Shown in pieces: positions 5,566 through 6,427 of a DNA stretch of 6,427 bases. The notes under the pieces were generated by a model that ran no database searches, had not been told where the DNA came from, and saw nothing but the letters and a program-made list of their open reading frames with translations. A program made the position numbers and the translations under genes. Positions within the stretch are counted from its first letter, which is position 1. Each line of letters begins with the position of its first letter. This DNA comes from Kiritimatiellia bacterium. Lineage in GTDB: Bacteria; Verrucomicrobiota; Kiritimatiellia; RFP12; UBA1067. The stretch is taken from the NCBI GenBank assembly GCA_017959645.1, contig JAGDAE010000277.1, positions 1 to 6,427 on the forward strand, written 5' to 3'.

Positions 5566-6427
5566 TCTCGACTCCGACCCTCTCGCATCCTCCTTCAAGT
5601 CGTATCTGTCGGCGGAGCGTAATTCGTCCGGGATGACCGTCGACGGATACCTGATCGACATCGGACAGTTCGCGTCGTTCATGTGGGGCGAAGAGGTTCA
5701 GCCGCCGTTTCCATGGTGGAGCGTCGATGACGAGTCGGCGCGCAGATTCGTCGCGCTACTCGTCTCGGAGAAGGCGAAAGCGACGACGGTCAGGCGCAAG
5801 CTGGCCGCCATGCGCACGTTCTACCGGCACATGATGCGCGAAGGGAAGACGGCCGGCGACCCGTTCTCCGCGCTTCGCGGTCCGCGCAAGGAGAAACTTC
5901 TGCCGCGGGTGCTTTCGGTCGATGAAATCAAACTTTTTCTGGCGCAGCCCGGAAAGGCCATGGAGGAGCGCAGGATAACCAGAGAGGCGTTCCTCCATGA
6001 CATGGCGGCGTTCGAGACCATGTATTCGACCGGATGCCGCATAGGCGAACTGGTCGATATAAAATGGGGTGACGTCGACCTGAAGCGCGGCTCCGCGTTC
6101 GTCACCGGCAAAGGCTCGAAGGAGCGGCTGGTGATTCTCGGCGAGCCGGCCAAGGCCGCGCTGGCCGCATATCGCGATTTCCTCGCGGGAGGGCCGGACG
6201 GCGAACGGGCCGCGCCGGAATCGTTCGTCTTCCGCGCCGCCTCGCGCCCGCCGGCGACCGAGAAGCGCTCGATCGAACGGGCGATGAAGTCGTATCTTGC
6301 CGCCGCCGGCCTGCCGCTAGACATAACTCCGCACAAGCTGCGGCACAGTTTCGCGACCCATCTGCTCGACGCCGGCGCCGACATGCGCAGCGTGCAGGAG
6401 ATGCTCGGCCATGTGTCGCTATCCACA
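5543..6427 (+). CDS. xerC: XerC/XerD-type tyrosine site-specific recombinase, 3' end outside window
   Basis: It belongs to the tyrosine recombinases that resolve chromosome dimers at dif sites with FtsK. The 295 residues present have a SAM-like core-binding N-domain (about residues 17-105, including SYLSAERNSS and VRRKLAAMRTFYRHM). The catalytic domain has R166 in TGCRIGEL (6038-6040), K190 in GKGSKER (6110-6112), H264 and R267 in HKLRHSFATHLL (6332-6343), and H290 in LGH (6410-6412). The nucleophilic tyrosine normally lies nine residues after that histidine, just beyond the window. The ATG at 5543 is the only suitable start before the N-domain. It lies within topA (23-nt overlap), with a weak AAGGCGG (5527-5533) about 9 nt upstream, suggesting translational coupling. 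Adjacency to topA resembles the topA-xerC order of Firmicutes and favours a housekeeping Xer over a phage integrase. XerC versus XerD cannot be decided from sequence alone. Confidence 0.92.
   Translation, partial: MLPRPNRNLDSDPLASSFKSYLSAERNSSGMTVDGYLIDIGQFASFMWGEEVQPPFPWWSVDDESARRFVALLVSEKAKATTVRRKLAAMRTFYRHMMREGKTAGDPFSALRGPRKEKLLPRVLSVDEIKLFLAQPGKAMEERRITREAFLHDMAAFETMYSTGCRIGELVDIKWGDVDLKRGSAFVTGKGSKERLVILGEPAKAALAAYRDFLAGGPDGERAAPESFVFRAASRPPATEKRSIERAMKSYLAAAGLPLDITPHKLRHSFATHLLDAGADMRSVQEMLGHVSLST

Noticed and set aside
5543..6427. Broken recombinase lacking its catalytic tyrosine
   Set aside because: The frame is open to the last base, and the tyrosine is expected about four codons past the window edge, so the absence is only a cut-off.

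Overview
The window is a GC-rich (about 60% by eye) bacterial chromosome segment with every convincing gene on the + strand. In order it holds the 3' part of an SMC chromosome-condensation ATPase, a tRNA-Arg(CCU), a small exported cytochrome-c/beta-propeller protein, DNA topoisomerase I (topA), and the 5' part of a XerC/XerD-type tyrosine recombinase. The exported protein belongs to a family of YVTN-propeller/haem proteins that I associate with Planctomycetes, Lentisphaerae and relatives. TopA has helical repeats instead of zinc ribbons at its C-terminus. Together these suggest a member of the PVC superphylum, perhaps Lentisphaerae or Kiritimatiellae. That placement is inference from recalled families, not from a search.

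Layout: 1-1876 is the smc 3' portion. It starts in the first coiled-coil arm and ends with a complete C-terminal ABC head. Its stop codon lies inside a near-ideal extended -10 promoter (1854-1882) that drives the tRNA (1899-1975). The exported protein starts 14 or 26 nt after the tRNA CCA end, with no room for a promoter of its own, so it is probably co-transcribed with the tRNA. topA (3010-5565) has a strong sigma70-type promoter (TTGACA, 17 bp, TATACT) flanked by an inverted repeat. The recombinase starts inside the last codons of topA (23-nt overlap) and runs off the right edge, just before its catalytic tyrosine. No intergenic gap exceeds 100 nt.

Three of the four protein genes manage chromosome topology: SMC compacts and segregates DNA, TopA relaxes negative supercoils, and XerC/D resolves chromosome dimers. 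The genes look like housekeeping genes, not a mobile island. The most unusual points are: an SMC that appears to lack a normal hinge domain and to have shortened arms; a TopA whose zinc-ribbon tail is replaced by three diverged copies of a small helical repeat; and a miniaturised haem/propeller protein attached to a tRNA transcript. I saw no CRISPR array, insertion sequence, phage gene or defence system.
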